Numbered from the stretch's first letter, positions 1-7,112 are shown. The stretch: 15,157 nt of DNA from Deltaproteobacteria bacterium (GCA_030616835.1 JAUWWP010000029.1:1-15157), one strand, 5' to 3'. Notes: generated from the letters alone by a model not told the origin. A program made the numbers and translations.

Positions 1-112
1 CAAAGTTCAAATGAAATCCAAAGTTCAAATGACAAAATAAAAGAAGAAAGGTTCTTTGACATTTAGTCATTTGACATTCATTTGACATTTGGATTTTGAT
101 ATTTGGATTTAA
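1..112. repeat. A-rich/T-rich imperfect inverted repeat downstream of recG
   Basis: CAAAGTTCAAATGAAATCC-type words (1-50) are followed by the complementary type (TTTGACATTTAGTCATTTG and TTTGGATTTTGATATTTGG, 55-112). It resembles 6338-6460 and may continue beyond the window. Between 113 and 177 I see no gene and no convincing terminator. Confidence 0.6.
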
Positions 113-177
113 TGGATCTGGTATTTTGCTTCACTCAGCCTCCCCTGGGGAAAGCAATTATTTCCTTCGGCAGGCTC

Positions 178-2685
178 CTACCCTATGGTTGCCAGCTCCA
201 GTCTCCCCTTTTGCCGGTGCTTCAATACTGTCATTAAAATTCGATTCTCGGGCTGCTTAAGTTCCGGATCCTCGCGAATCAAATTAAAAGCCTCTTTCCG
301 GGCCTGACTGAGAACCTCAGCATCCCGGATAATATTAGCCACTCGGAAATCCGGCAGGCCCGACTGCCTGGTCCCCAGAAATTCTCCAGGCCCCCGAATG
401 GACAGATCCTCCTCGGCAATCCGGAATCCATCATCGGTCTCCTCCATTATTTTTAGTCTTCGCCGGGAGTCTTCGTCTCTTCGATATTTTGCCAGGAGCA
501 AACAGAGAGCCTCCTGTGTCCCCCTCCGTACCCTTCCTCGTAACTGGTGGAGTTGGGAGAGACCAAATCTTTCGGCATGCTCAACCACCATGACAGTAGC
601 ATTAACAACATCAATCCCTACTTCAATAACAGTAGTGGCAACCAGAATATCAATCTTCCGGTCTTTAAAATCATGCATTACTCGCACTTTCTCCTCACCC
701 TTCATCCTCCCATGCAGAAGACCAATATTGAGTTCAGGAAAGACCTCGTTTTGAAGATGGGCTGACATCTGGGTAGCATTATTCAGATCTACCTTCTCGG
801 ACTCTTCCACCAGCGGGTAAACGATGTATACCTGCCTTCCTCTGCTCACCTCCCGTCGGACAATCTCATAAACCCTTGCTCGGCCTGCTTCCCAGTAAAC
901 CTTGGTCTTCACCGGGGCTCTTCCCGGAGGAAGCTCATCAATAACCGAGACCTCCAGATCCCCGTAAACGGTCATGGCCAGGGTTCGGGGGATAGGGGTA
1001 GCCGTCATTACCAGGATATCCGGATTCACCCCCTTCTTTTTAAGCTCAGCCCGTTGGATTACCCCGAAGCGATGTTGCTCATCGATAATCCCTAATCCCA
1101 ACCGATGAAAATCCACTCCCTCTTGAATAATGGCGTGGGTCCCCACCACCAAGCCTATCTTCCCGGTCTTTATTCCCTGATAAATTTTGCTCTTTTCCCC
1201 TTTCGCGAGGCTGCTGGTAAGCAGGGCCGCTTTAACCCCGATCTCATCAGTCCAGCCACGGATCCTGAAAAAATGCTGCTCAGCCAGGATCTCGGTAGGG
1301 GCCATAATGGCAACCTGATAGCCATTCTCTATTGCTATTAAGGCTGCCATCAGGGCAACTATGGTCTTCCCACTTCCCACATCCCCTTGCAGAAGCCGAT
1401 TCATCGGGCAGGGCCTTCTCATATCCTCTTCAATCTCCCGGAGCACCTTCTGTTGGGCTCCAGTTAATTGAAAAGGCAGCTCTTTAGCCAATCGGTCAGT
1501 ATAGTTGTGTTTAATCTCAAAAGAGCACCCTTTCTCAGCTATTACATTTCTTCTCCGTAAGGCCAGGGACAACTCCAAAAAGAAGAACTCATCGAAGATT
1601 AGTGATCGCTGGGCCTGCGAGTGATTCGCTATATACTGGTAAATATCGTCCTTATCTCCAGGAAAATGAACCCTATGTGCTGCCTCAGGTAGCTCTAAAA
1701 GATTATGCCGTCGCCGTATCCTCTCAGGTGTCCCGGTATCCAGATAGCCAGCATACTTCTCTACTGTATTCCACATTATCCTCCGCAAGCTCTTTTGATA
1801 GAGGCCATCAGGTTCACTGTATACGGGAACGATTCTTCCGAAGTTAAGATTATCCTTAGTCAAATCCTTTCCCTCAGAAACTAACTCCAGATCCGGGTGA
1901 TGAAACTCCAGACGGGAGTTAAAGGATTCTACCTCCCCCGAGACGATTACCTTCTGTCCAATCTTATATCTACTTTTCATATATGGGTGGCTAAACTGAA
2001 ACCATTTAGCGGTAACACTTCCACTCTCATCCCCCACCACCATGGTAAACAGCTTTCTGCGCCGACGATGGCTAACCTCCATAAAGAGAATCTCCCCGCA
2101 CACTGTTTGTTTTTTCCTTACCTCCAGCTCGGAGATCTTCTTAATGCACCGCCGATCCTCATAGGTTCTGGGTAGAAAATAAAGGGCATCCTCCACCTTT
2201 TCCATACCCCTCTTCTGCAAAATCTTAGCAATCCTCGGCCCCACCCCCTTGACAAACTGGATGGGGGTATCTAACTCCTTAAGGTTTCGGGTAATTTTCC
2301 CGGTTTTCAAATCTTTTAGGATTCTTAATGAATCATTTATCCTTTCTGCCTTACTTCTCTGATCTAGCCCTTCATATCCAGTAAAGTTCGCCCTTAACTT
2401 CTGTAAAAGCTCCTTTTCTTCTCTTTTTAGGGGTAGGGAGAAGGCCCTTTCAGTCAAATTATCGATCAATCTTTCCAGATTTTTTATCATTAACAGATTG
2501 ACAAAATTGTTCCTGGAGGCAAAACCCAAAGGCTTTTCAATTGCACTAATTATCTCTTCCAGATTTTTCATCTCCTTCGACAGCCTACTTCGCCGTAGTT
2601 CAGCCTTCGACAAGCTCAGGGTTCGCTCTTCAGAGGCACGGAAAGCCAGCCTCCTCAGGACATGGTTCAGGACAGGTAGGGGCAT
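178..2685 (-). CDS. recG: ATP-dependent DNA helicase RecG
   Basis: A superfamily-2 helicase that remodels stalled replication forks and Holliday junctions. In the 835-residue frame, a VKGVGPRIAKIL helix-hairpin-helix is at 145-156, the OB-fold wedge domain follows at about 185-275, Walker A GDVGSGKT is at 434-441, DEQH at 535-538, TATPIPRT at 561-568, motif VI at 711-722 and the RecG signature GTRQSGLPDF at 771-780. Motif VI reads QLHQLRGRVRRG where RecG has GRVGRG, so residue 720 is Arg (CGG at 526-528) for Gly. Residues 1-38 are translated repeat sequence; conserved-looking protein begins at Met39 (ATG 2571). I list ATG 2685 because AGGGG lies upstream and ATG 2571 has its GAAGGAG with no spacer, but the start is unsettled. 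Downstream to base 1 there is no gene. Confidence 0.93.
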   Translation of the reverse strand: MPLPVLNHVLRRLAFRASEERTLSLSKAELRRSRLSKEMKNLEEIISAIEKPLGFASRNNFVNLLMIKNLERLIDNLTERAFSLPLKREEKELLQKLRANFTGYEGLDQRSKAERINDSLRILKDLKTGKITRNLKELDTPIQFVKGVGPRIAKILQKRGMEKVEDALYFLPRTYEDRRCIKKISELEVRKKQTVCGEILFMEVSHRRRRKLFTMVVGDESGSVTAKWFQFSHPYMKSRYKIGQKVIVSGEVESFNSRLEFHHPDLELVSEGKDLTKDNLNFGRIVPVYSEPDGLYQKSLRRIMWNTVEKYAGYLDTGTPERIRRRHNLLELPEAAHRVHFPGDKDDIYQYIANHSQAQRSLIFDEFFFLELSLALRRRNVIAEKGCSFEIKHNYTDRLAKELPFQLTGAQQKVLREIEEDMRRPCPMNRLLQGDVGSGKTIVALMAALIAIENGYQVAIMAPTEILAEQHFFRIRGWTDEIGVKAALLTSSLAKGEKSKIYQGIKTGKIGLVVGTHAIIQEGVDFHRLGLGIIDEQHRFGVIQRAELKKKGVNPDILVMTATPIPRTLAMTVYGDLEVSVIDELPPGRAPVKTKVYWEAGRARVYEIVRREVSRGRQVYIVYPLVEESEKVDLNNATQMSAHLQNEVFPELNIGLLHGRMKGEEKVRVMHDFKDRKIDILVATTVIEVGIDVVNATVMVVEHAERFGLSQLHQLRGRVRRGTQEALCLLLAKYRRDEDSRRRLKIMEETDDGFRIAEEDLSIRGPGEFLGTRQSGLPDFRVANIIRDAEVLSQARKEAFNLIREDPELKQPENRILMTVLKHRQKGRLELATIG
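2582..2609. repeat. 28-bp repeat within the recG 5' extension
   Basis: The sequence starts AGCCTACTTCGCCGTAG and ends CAGCCTTCG. It is an exact reverse-complement copy of 13025-13052, 10.4 kb away. It is followed at 2605-2620 by the dispersed CTTCGACAAGCTCAGG unit. Confidence 0.85.
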
Positions 2686-2702
2686 TCATGAATTGCCCCT
2701 AC
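2676..2702. repeat. Imperfect palindrome at the junction of the hypothetical gene and recG
   Basis: GTAGGGGCA (2676-2684) and TGCCCCTAC (2694-2702) flank a TTCATGAAT centre. It covers the TAG stop of the upstream gene and the first possible ATG of recG (2685), and supplies the AGGGG that would serve as its ribosome binding site. Confidence 0.8.
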
Positions 2703-3310
2703 TTATAAATTTCCCTAACATCTATTCTATGATACCTCTCAAATTTCAAATTTAGCTGGGAAAGCCTCTGAATCAACCCGGCAATACTCTTCCCCGCTTT
2801 CCTAGCCTTCTTTATCTCACCCTTGATAAATCTCCCGGCCTCTCGAGGATAGGCATAAAGAGCCTCCGAGAAGTAATAACTTCCTTTAAAAGGGATTAGT
2901 CTTCCCTCCAGAATATCCTGTTCGCTGCAGCCAATGGATCTTCTTTCTTCGATGAAATATCTTTTTTTGTTAAACAGATCCCTCACATAAATCCCGGCTT
3001 CAGTAAATTTTCTGATCTGAAAGATGCTGTGGATGGTGCTCAGCATGCCCTCATAAATATCGCGATCGTCCTTAGGGGTCGAAGAGTCAAGGCTATCATA
3101 AAAAGCCTGAGCCGGTGTTTTCTTTAAACCTTCCAGTGGTCGGTCGAAGATATACCAATCAAGAAATGTTGCCAACCTTATCTCGAAAGACCTATCATCT
3201 TCATTAACCTCGCCGGTTAGTTTAAAGTAATCCCTTTTTGCCTTTTCAATCTCGGGAGAATCCCCTCCGGTTGTATACTCAACAATTCGGTCGAAATATT
3301 CCTGAAACAT
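2699..3310 (-). CDS. Conserved-looking hypothetical protein, 203 residues
   Basis: I do not recognise this family. The protein is soluble, with no signal peptide or membrane segment. The N-terminal half is acidic and helical (IEKAKRDYFKLTGEVNEDD, then SFEIRLATFLDWYIFDRPL). The middle has predicted beta character (AGIYVRDLFNKKRYFIEE), and the C-terminus is very basic (GEIKKARKAGKSIAGLIQRL), which may suit nucleic-acid binding. ATG 3310 has AGGA seven bases upstream. The stop codon TAG lies within a 27-bp palindrome, and the recG frame opens 13 bases later, so the two genes may be cotranscribed or translationally coupled. Codon usage and a good start support a real gene. Confidence 0.75.
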   Translation of the reverse strand: MFQEYFDRIVEYTTGGDSPEIEKAKRDYFKLTGEVNEDDRSFEIRLATFLDWYIFDRPLEGLKKTPAQAFYDSLDSSTPKDDRDIYEGMLSTIHSIFQIRKFTEAGIYVRDLFNKKRYFIEERRSIGCSEQDILEGRLIPFKGSYYFSEALYAYPREAGRFIKGEIKKARKAGKSIAGLIQRLSQLNLKFERYHRIDVREIYK

Positions 3311-3335
3311 AGATTATCCTGGATTATTGTGGGTA

Positions 3336-3815
3336 AAAAATCCAAATATCAACTGACAAATTCTAAATCCTAAATCCTAAACAAATTCTAAATCCAAATT
3401 AGCCAAATTCAAAACTACTTCGACTTCTCTAAGATTGCACCAAATATCTTCGTAAGTTCAGTAGCTTCTTGAATAAGATTATTTTTCTCTCTTTCCATTA
3501 CTTTATTTGTCACAATAAGCTTTAGCCAATACCCACTTTCCTTAGCCTCCTTACGGCAAATCTTTATCCTCATGACAAAATCCTTTTTACTCAAAGACTC
3601 ATTCGCTTCTATATAATTTGCTCCTATTGAACCTGCTGACCTCACCAATTGCTTGATAATTTCGATGTTTGCCAATGTCTTAGGAGTCTTGTTAGTAAAC
3701 TCAATAACTCCTCTGGCAAATTTTAATGTTCTCTCTTCAAGATCATAATGTTTTGTATTTTGAATTTTGGTCATTTAATATTGTTTAGAATTTAGTGCTT
3801 AGTGCTTAGGATTTA
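3336..3815 (-). mobile_element. Putative cassette carrying a four-helix-bundle gene
   Basis: The gene at 3415-3774 is flanked by an A-rich arm (ATTCTAAATCCTAAATCC words, about 3336-3411) and a T-rich arm (TTGTTTAGAATTTAGTGCTT, about 3750-3815) that are imperfect inverted repeats. The same two ends, without the gene body, recur at 10467-10598. I see no transposase and no clear target-site duplication, so mobilisation would be in trans or by another route. Confidence 0.65.
3415..3774 (-). CDS. Four-helix-bundle protein (23S rRNA intervening-sequence / S23 type)
   Basis: This 119-residue all-helical protein carries the family pattern RSAGSIGANYIEANES (45-60), KKDFVMRIKICRKEAKESGYW (63-83, split by a few variable residues) and a final amphipathic helix. 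Known relatives are encoded in intervening sequences of 23S rRNA genes or elsewhere, form pentamers, and resemble the Avd accessory protein of diversity-generating retroelements; their role is mostly unknown. No rRNA, reverse transcriptase or variable repeat is in this window. ATG 3774 lies in the repeat arm, so the first nine codons (MTKIQNTKH) are repeat sequence; a deleted cassette at 10495-10554 keeps the same start. No clear ribosome binding site precedes the ATG. The gene interrupts the run from pyrC to the next gene and is probably an insertion. Confidence 0.9.
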   Translation of the reverse strand: MTKIQNTKHYDLEERTLKFARGVIEFTNKTPKTLANIEIIKQLVRSAGSIGANYIEANESLSKKDFVMRIKICRKEAKESGYWLKLIVTNKVMEREKNNLIQEATELTKIFGAILEKSK

Positions 3816-3852
3816 TTCCCTTAATATCTTCTTCCTCTGGCAATGATAATTC

Positions 3853-3891
3853 TGTGGGTGAATTCTATTCCTTCGACAGGCTAAGGACAAG
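3853..3891. repeat. 39-bp repeat after pyrC, copy 2
   Basis: This starts TGTGGGTGAATTCTATTCC and continues into the CTTCGACAGG unit. It matches 6463-6501 in length and order and lies 43 bases behind the pyrC stop in transcript sense. The rest of the 160-base gap up to the four-helix-bundle gene is the promoter-side arm of the cassette. Confidence 0.7.
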
Positions 3892-3934
3892 CTATCCACT
3901 ATATTCCGCGAAGAGCCTGAAACATAGAGAGTTG

Positions 3935-5236
3935 TTACTCCAAAATTACCCCGTCCCTCATTACCATCTTCCCACCGACAATTGTCATCACTGCTTTACC
4001 TTTTAGCTCCCACTGGTTGAAGGGGGTATTGCGAGATTTTGAGTTGAATTTATCGGGCTCAACAACCCAATTCTGCTCTAAATCAATCACCGTAATGTCC
4101 GCATCCGCTCCCTCGGAAAGAGTCCCTTTCGGTAAATTTAATATCCTTGCTGGATTGGTTGTTAGCTTAGCAATGGTATCGGATAAAGACAAGATTCCCC
4201 TGGTAACTAACTGAAGGCTTAAAGAAAGTTCTGTCTCTAAGCCAACGATCCCATTCGCCGCTAGCTTAAACTCCAGATCCTTTTCCACTGGGCTCTGAGG
4301 AGCATGATCGCTGGCAATAACATCGATGGTGCCATCAACTAAGCCCTCCTTGATTACTTCCAGATCCTTCTCTGATCGCAGGGGGGGATTTACCTTGGTA
4401 TTGGTATCATATCCCTTTACCGCTTCTTCCGTCAAGCTGAAATGGTGGGGTGCTACTTCAGCAGTTACCGCTATCCCTCGGGCTCTTGCTTCCCGAATCA
4501 GTCTCACTGCTCCGGCGGTGCTCACATGGGCAATATGGAGCCTCCATCCTGTCAGCTCGGCCAGAGCAAGATCGCGGGCTACCATTACCTCCTCCGCAGC
4601 CGCGGGGATCCCTGGAAGTCCAGTAAGAGTCGATATATACCCTTCATTAACTAGTCCTTCCCCGGCCAAATCCTTATCCTCGCAGTGGGAAATAACCGGG
4701 AGTTCAAAGACCTTGGCATATTCCAGAGCTCTGCGCATCAAATTACTATTCATCACTGGATTTCCATCATCCGAGATAGCCACAACCCCGGCTTCCCTTA
4801 ACTCCCCGATTTCGGCCAGGCTTTCGCCCTTTAATCCCTTAGAGATTGCCCCAATCGGGAAAACATTAATACAGCCCTTGGTCGCTGCCTTGCTTAAAAT
4901 GTACTCGGTAACCGAAGAGGTATCATTAACCGGATCGGTATTGGCCATACAACAGATCGAGTTAAACCCCCCGGCCGCTGCTGCCTGGCAGCCGGTTCGA
5001 ATAGTTTCCTTATATTCAAACCCTGGTTCCCGCAGATGAACATGCATATCGATAAGCCCAGGGGCAACAATTTTACCACTTACATCAATCTCCTCCACCC
5101 CATCCTCAGGAATATCTGGATCGGAGCCTGCCGGCGCAACTTTAGCGATTTTCTCATCCTCCACTAAGATATCGAAGTGCCCGTCCAATTTGTTATAAGG
5201 ATCGATTACCCTTCCCCCGCAGAGCCTGAATTTCAA
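3935..5236 (-). CDS. pyrC: Dihydroorotase (class I)
   Basis: A 433-residue amidohydrolase that cyclises carbamoyl aspartate to dihydroorotate, the third step of UMP synthesis. Metal and active-site motifs are DMHVHLREPG with His65 and His67, ISDDG at about 155-158, ISHCED with His184, HIAHVST with His237 and SDHAP with Asp310. All metal ligands are intact and the length is normal. Two usually conserved residues differ: the MPNT motif reads MANT (97-100), and the His after DHAP is Gln314 (CAG at 4295-4297). Both lie near the substrate site, so activity may be altered. The start is TTG with AGGAGG upstream. Non-catalytic PyrC-like paralogues exist, but the full ligand set and the pyrR-pyrB context argue for an active enzyme. 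Confidence 0.94.
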   Translation of the reverse strand: MKFRLCGGRVIDPYNKLDGHFDILVEDEKIAKVAPAGSDPDIPEDGVEEIDVSGKIVAPGLIDMHVHLREPGFEYKETIRTGCQAAAAGGFNSICCMANTDPVNDTSSVTEYILSKAATKGCINVFPIGAISKGLKGESLAEIGELREAGVVAISDDGNPVMNSNLMRRALEYAKVFELPVISHCEDKDLAGEGLVNEGYISTLTGLPGIPAAAEEVMVARDLALAELTGWRLHIAHVSTAGAVRLIREARARGIAVTAEVAPHHFSLTEEAVKGYDTNTKVNPPLRSEKDLEVIKEGLVDGTIDVIASDHAPQSPVEKDLEFKLAANGIVGLETELSLSLQLVTRGILSLSDTIAKLTTNPARILNLPKGTLSEGADADITVIDLEQNWVVEPDKFNSKSRNTPFNQWELKGKAVMTIVGGKMVMRDGVILE

Positions 5237-5241
5237 AACTG

Positions 5242-5247
5242 CCTCCT
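5242..5247 (-). promoter_or_regulatory. Strong ribosome binding site that fixes a TTG start for pyrC
   Basis: AGGAGG on the minus strand lies five bases before TTG 5236. No ATG is near, and the conserved N-terminus begins at this TTG, so the rare start codon is well supported. Confidence 0.8.
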
Positions 5248-5252
5248 ATGAG

Positions 5253-5391
5253 CAAATCCCAATCCTTCGAAACGCCTTTCGGAACGCTTCGCTCCTCAGG
5301 GACGCGACTTATATTATTATATCCAGAGCTTGTCGAAGGGCCGTATCCCTGAGGAGCCCCGATGCCCATCGGGGCGTCTCGAAGGGCAACC
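5253..5391. repeat. Palindrome cluster between pyrB and pyrC
   Basis: Several dyads are packed in this 155-base gap. GCTCCTCAGGGA (5291-5302) pairs with TCCCTGAGGAGC (5346-5357). GCCCCGAT and ATCGGGGC (5356-5375) form an 8-bp hairpin with a four-base loop. CTTCGA-type units lie at both ends, and GAGCTTGTCGAAGGG is at 5326-5340. They resemble REP-type repeats. The GC hairpin lacks a clear U-tract, so I do not call a terminator. Confidence 0.7.
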
Positions 5392-6333
5392 TTAGCTTTC
5401 CGAATTGAGGAGACTACCGCCTCCGGCCAGCAGATAAAGAAGAGCCATCCTTACCGCCACACCATTGGTAACCTGATCGAGGATAACTGAATAAGGACCA
5501 TCAGCTACCTCGGGAGAGATCTCAATCCCTCGATTGATCGGCCCGGGATGCATTATAATCACATCCTCCTTGGCAAGCTTCAATTTCTTTACATCCAAGG
5601 CGAAGAATCGAGAATACTCTCTCAGGGTTGGGAAAAACTGCCCTTTCTGACGTTCCAGTTGGATCCGGAGCATCATAATAATATCCACTCCCTCAATCGC
5701 CTTTTCCACCCGATAGAAAACCTTAACCCCCATTTTCTCTATCCCAATCGGGATTAAGGTAGCTGGCCCGGCTACCCGAACCTCAGCCCCCATTCTGGTA
5801 AACCCGAAGATATTAGATCTTGCTACCCGGGAGTGAGAAATATCACCAATAATAGCCAACTTCAATCCCTCCAGCCTTCCCTTTTTCTCCTTAACTGTAA
5901 GCATATCTAAAAGGGCCTGGCTGGGATGCTCGTGGGCTCCATCCCCGGCATTAATAATGGAAGAATTCACATATTTGGTAAGCAGGTAGGGGGCGCCTCC
6001 GGCAAAATGGCGGATTACAATGATGTCAGGATTCATTGCCTCGATATTTCTTGCGGTATCGATCAGGGTTTCCCCTTTGATCACACTGCTGGAATTGGCA
6101 GTAAAGCTAATGGTATCGGCGGAAAGCCTCTTGGCCGCAATCTCCAAGGAGGTTCTGGTCCTGGTGCTGGACTCAAAGAAGAGGTTAACCACAGTTTTTC
6201 CTCTCATTGTTGGTACCTTTTTGATTGCCCTGGTCGATACCTCCTTGAACGACTCAGCCGTCTCCAGGACGAGGTTAATCTCATCAACCTCCAGATCCTC
6301 CATTCCCAGTAAGTGCTTTCTTTTCCAGACCAT
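5392..6333 (-). CDS. pyrB: Aspartate carbamoyltransferase catalytic subunit
   Basis: A 313-residue ATCase catalytic chain, which joins carbamoyl phosphate and aspartate in the second step of UMP synthesis. The carbamoyl-phosphate loop FFESSTRTRTS is at about 52-62, SSVIKGET with Lys87 at 82-89, IRH at 107-109, HEHPSQALLD at 134-143, HSRVARSN at 167-174, LRIQLERQ at 222-229 and HPGPINRG at 262-269. All ligand-binding residues are present. Start ATG 6333 gives MVWKRKHLLG; a TTG two codons upstream is possible, and the ribosome binding site is weak (GGAT), perhaps because the repeat reaches the start. No pyrI regulatory-chain gene is seen, so control is probably through PyrR. Confidence 0.96.
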   Translation of the reverse strand: MVWKRKHLLGMEDLEVDEINLVLETAESFKEVSTRAIKKVPTMRGKTVVNLFFESSTRTRTSLEIAAKRLSADTISFTANSSSVIKGETLIDTARNIEAMNPDIIVIRHFAGGAPYLLTKYVNSSIINAGDGAHEHPSQALLDMLTVKEKKGRLEGLKLAIIGDISHSRVARSNIFGFTRMGAEVRVAGPATLIPIGIEKMGVKVFYRVEKAIEGVDIIMMLRIQLERQKGQFFPTLREYSRFFALDVKKLKLAKEDVIIMHPGPINRGIEISPEVADGPYSVILDQVTNGVAVRMALLYLLAGGGSLLNSES

Positions 6334-6337
6334 ATTC

Positions 6338-6460
6338 AATTAAATCCAAATGCCAAAATCCAAATGCCAAATGAGTGTCAAAATCCAAACATCAAAACTT
6401 ATTTGTCATTTGAACTTTGGGTTTTATTTGAACTTTGAGCTTTGACATTTGAAATTAAAA
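6338..6460. repeat. A-rich/T-rich imperfect inverted repeat between pyrR and pyrB
   Basis: The plus strand has AAATCCAAATGCCAAAATCC-type words up to about 6395. It then switches to the complementary type, ATTTGTCATTTGAACTTTGG and TTTGACATTTGAAATT. It resembles 1-112 and the arms of the four-helix-bundle cassette. No gene lies in it. Confidence 0.65.
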
Positions 6461-6462
6461 CT

Positions 6463-6501
6463 TGTGGGTAAATTTTGTTCCTTCGACAGGCCCAGAACAA
6501 G
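6463..6501. repeat. 39-bp repeat after pyrR, copy 1
   Basis: This segment, starting TGTGGGTAAATTTTGTTCC and ending in the CTTCGACAGG...ACAAG unit, matches 3853-3891 without gaps, with about six differences. It starts six bases after the pyrR stop in transcript sense; copy 2 follows the pyrC stop. Confidence 0.7.
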
Positions 6502-6507
6502 TTGTGA

Positions 6508-7062
6508 TTAATGACTTGTTGTAACAATAACCTGATCTTCCTCCCCTTTCTCCTCGAGCATAACCTCAACCGATTCCTGACGAGAGGTGGACACATTCTT
6601 TCCCACATAGTCAGCTCTGACAGGCAGCTCCTGATGCCCGCGATCGATTAAAACTGCCAGTTGGATACACTCAGGTCTTCCAAAATCCATCAGGGCATCC
6701 ATTGCTGCCCGGATACTGCGGCCGGTATAGAAGACATCATCCACCAGGATCACCTTTTTATCATCAAGGGAGAAGGGTATAGTAGTCTTTCGCAGCCTGG
6801 GAGCTACCTGCCGGGAAAGGTCGTCCCGGTAGAGGGTAATATCCATAACACCCAGGGGGATCTCAACCCCTTCAATCTCCTCGATCTTCTTCTTTAAACG
6901 CTGAGCTAAATACATCCCCCCAGTTCGGACTCCTACTAAAACCACCCCTTCTACCCCCTTATTCCTCTCCACGATCTCATGGGAAATGCGGGTTAAAACC
7001 CGTCCGATTCCCACCTTATCCAGGACCTTCCTTTTATTCTTAACTCCCATCAAATTATCCAT
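6508..7062 (-). CDS. pyrR: Bifunctional pyr operon regulator / uracil phosphoribosyltransferase
   Basis: A 184-residue PyrR. The family binds leader RNA of pyr genes in response to UMP/UTP and has a side activity forming UMP from uracil and PRPP. Visible motifs are LTRISHEIVERN (23-34), DITLYRDDLS (74-83), the PRPP loop VILVDDVFYTGRS (104-116) and AVLIDRGHQELPVRADYVGK. ATG 7062 is chosen because GGAAGG lies nine bases upstream; a GTG at 7080 and an ATG at 7050 are alternatives, the latter aligning best with Bacillus PyrR. It is the first gene of pyrR-pyrB-pyrC, and a PyrR-binding-like RNA lies just upstream, so autoregulation is expected. Outside Firmicutes, PyrR is less common but known in several phyla. 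Confidence 0.94.
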   Translation of the reverse strand: MDNLMGVKNKRKVLDKVGIGRVLTRISHEIVERNKGVEGVVLVGVRTGGMYLAQRLKKKIEEIEGVEIPLGVMDITLYRDDLSRQVAPRLRKTTIPFSLDDKKVILVDDVFYTGRSIRAAMDALMDFGRPECIQLAVLIDRGHQELPVRADYVGKNVSTSRQESVEVMLEEKGEEDQVIVTTSH

Positions 7063-7066
7063 GCTG

Positions 7067-7101
7067 AAAAGCCTTCCCACAAAAGCTATGGGAAGGCTTT
7101 T
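7067..7101 (-). terminator. 13-bp hairpin: pyr attenuator or ribosome-binding-site lock
   Basis: AAAAGCCTTCCCA and TGGGAAGGCTTTT (7067-7079 and 7089-7101) pair perfectly around a nine-base loop. In transcript sense the 3' arm holds GGAAGG, the ribosome binding site for pyrR ATG 7062, and ends in UUUU, so it can act as a short-U-tract terminator, a translation lock, or both. It would also end transcripts arriving from lepB and the DUF4845-like gene. Confidence 0.7.
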
Positions 7102-7112
7102 CGGAAGGGATT

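Noticed and set aside
3415..3774. A diversity-generating retroelement, since the protein resembles Avd
   Set aside because: No reverse transcriptase, template repeat or variable repeat is visible in the window.
4326..5039. A 237-residue open frame on the plus strand
   Set aside because: It lies opposite pyrC, which has full family motifs; the plus-strand translation is low-complexity Ser/Ala/Pro-rich sequence with no recognisable motif.
6338..6460. Repeated short words that might be a CRISPR array
   Set aside because: Units are variable, unevenly spaced and form an inverted layout; there are no unique spacers of constant length and no cas genes.
6399..6608. A 69-residue minus-strand frame overlapping the end of pyrR
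   Set aside because: It overlaps pyrR in another frame and its tail is translated repeat sequence (KAQSSNKTQSSNDK).
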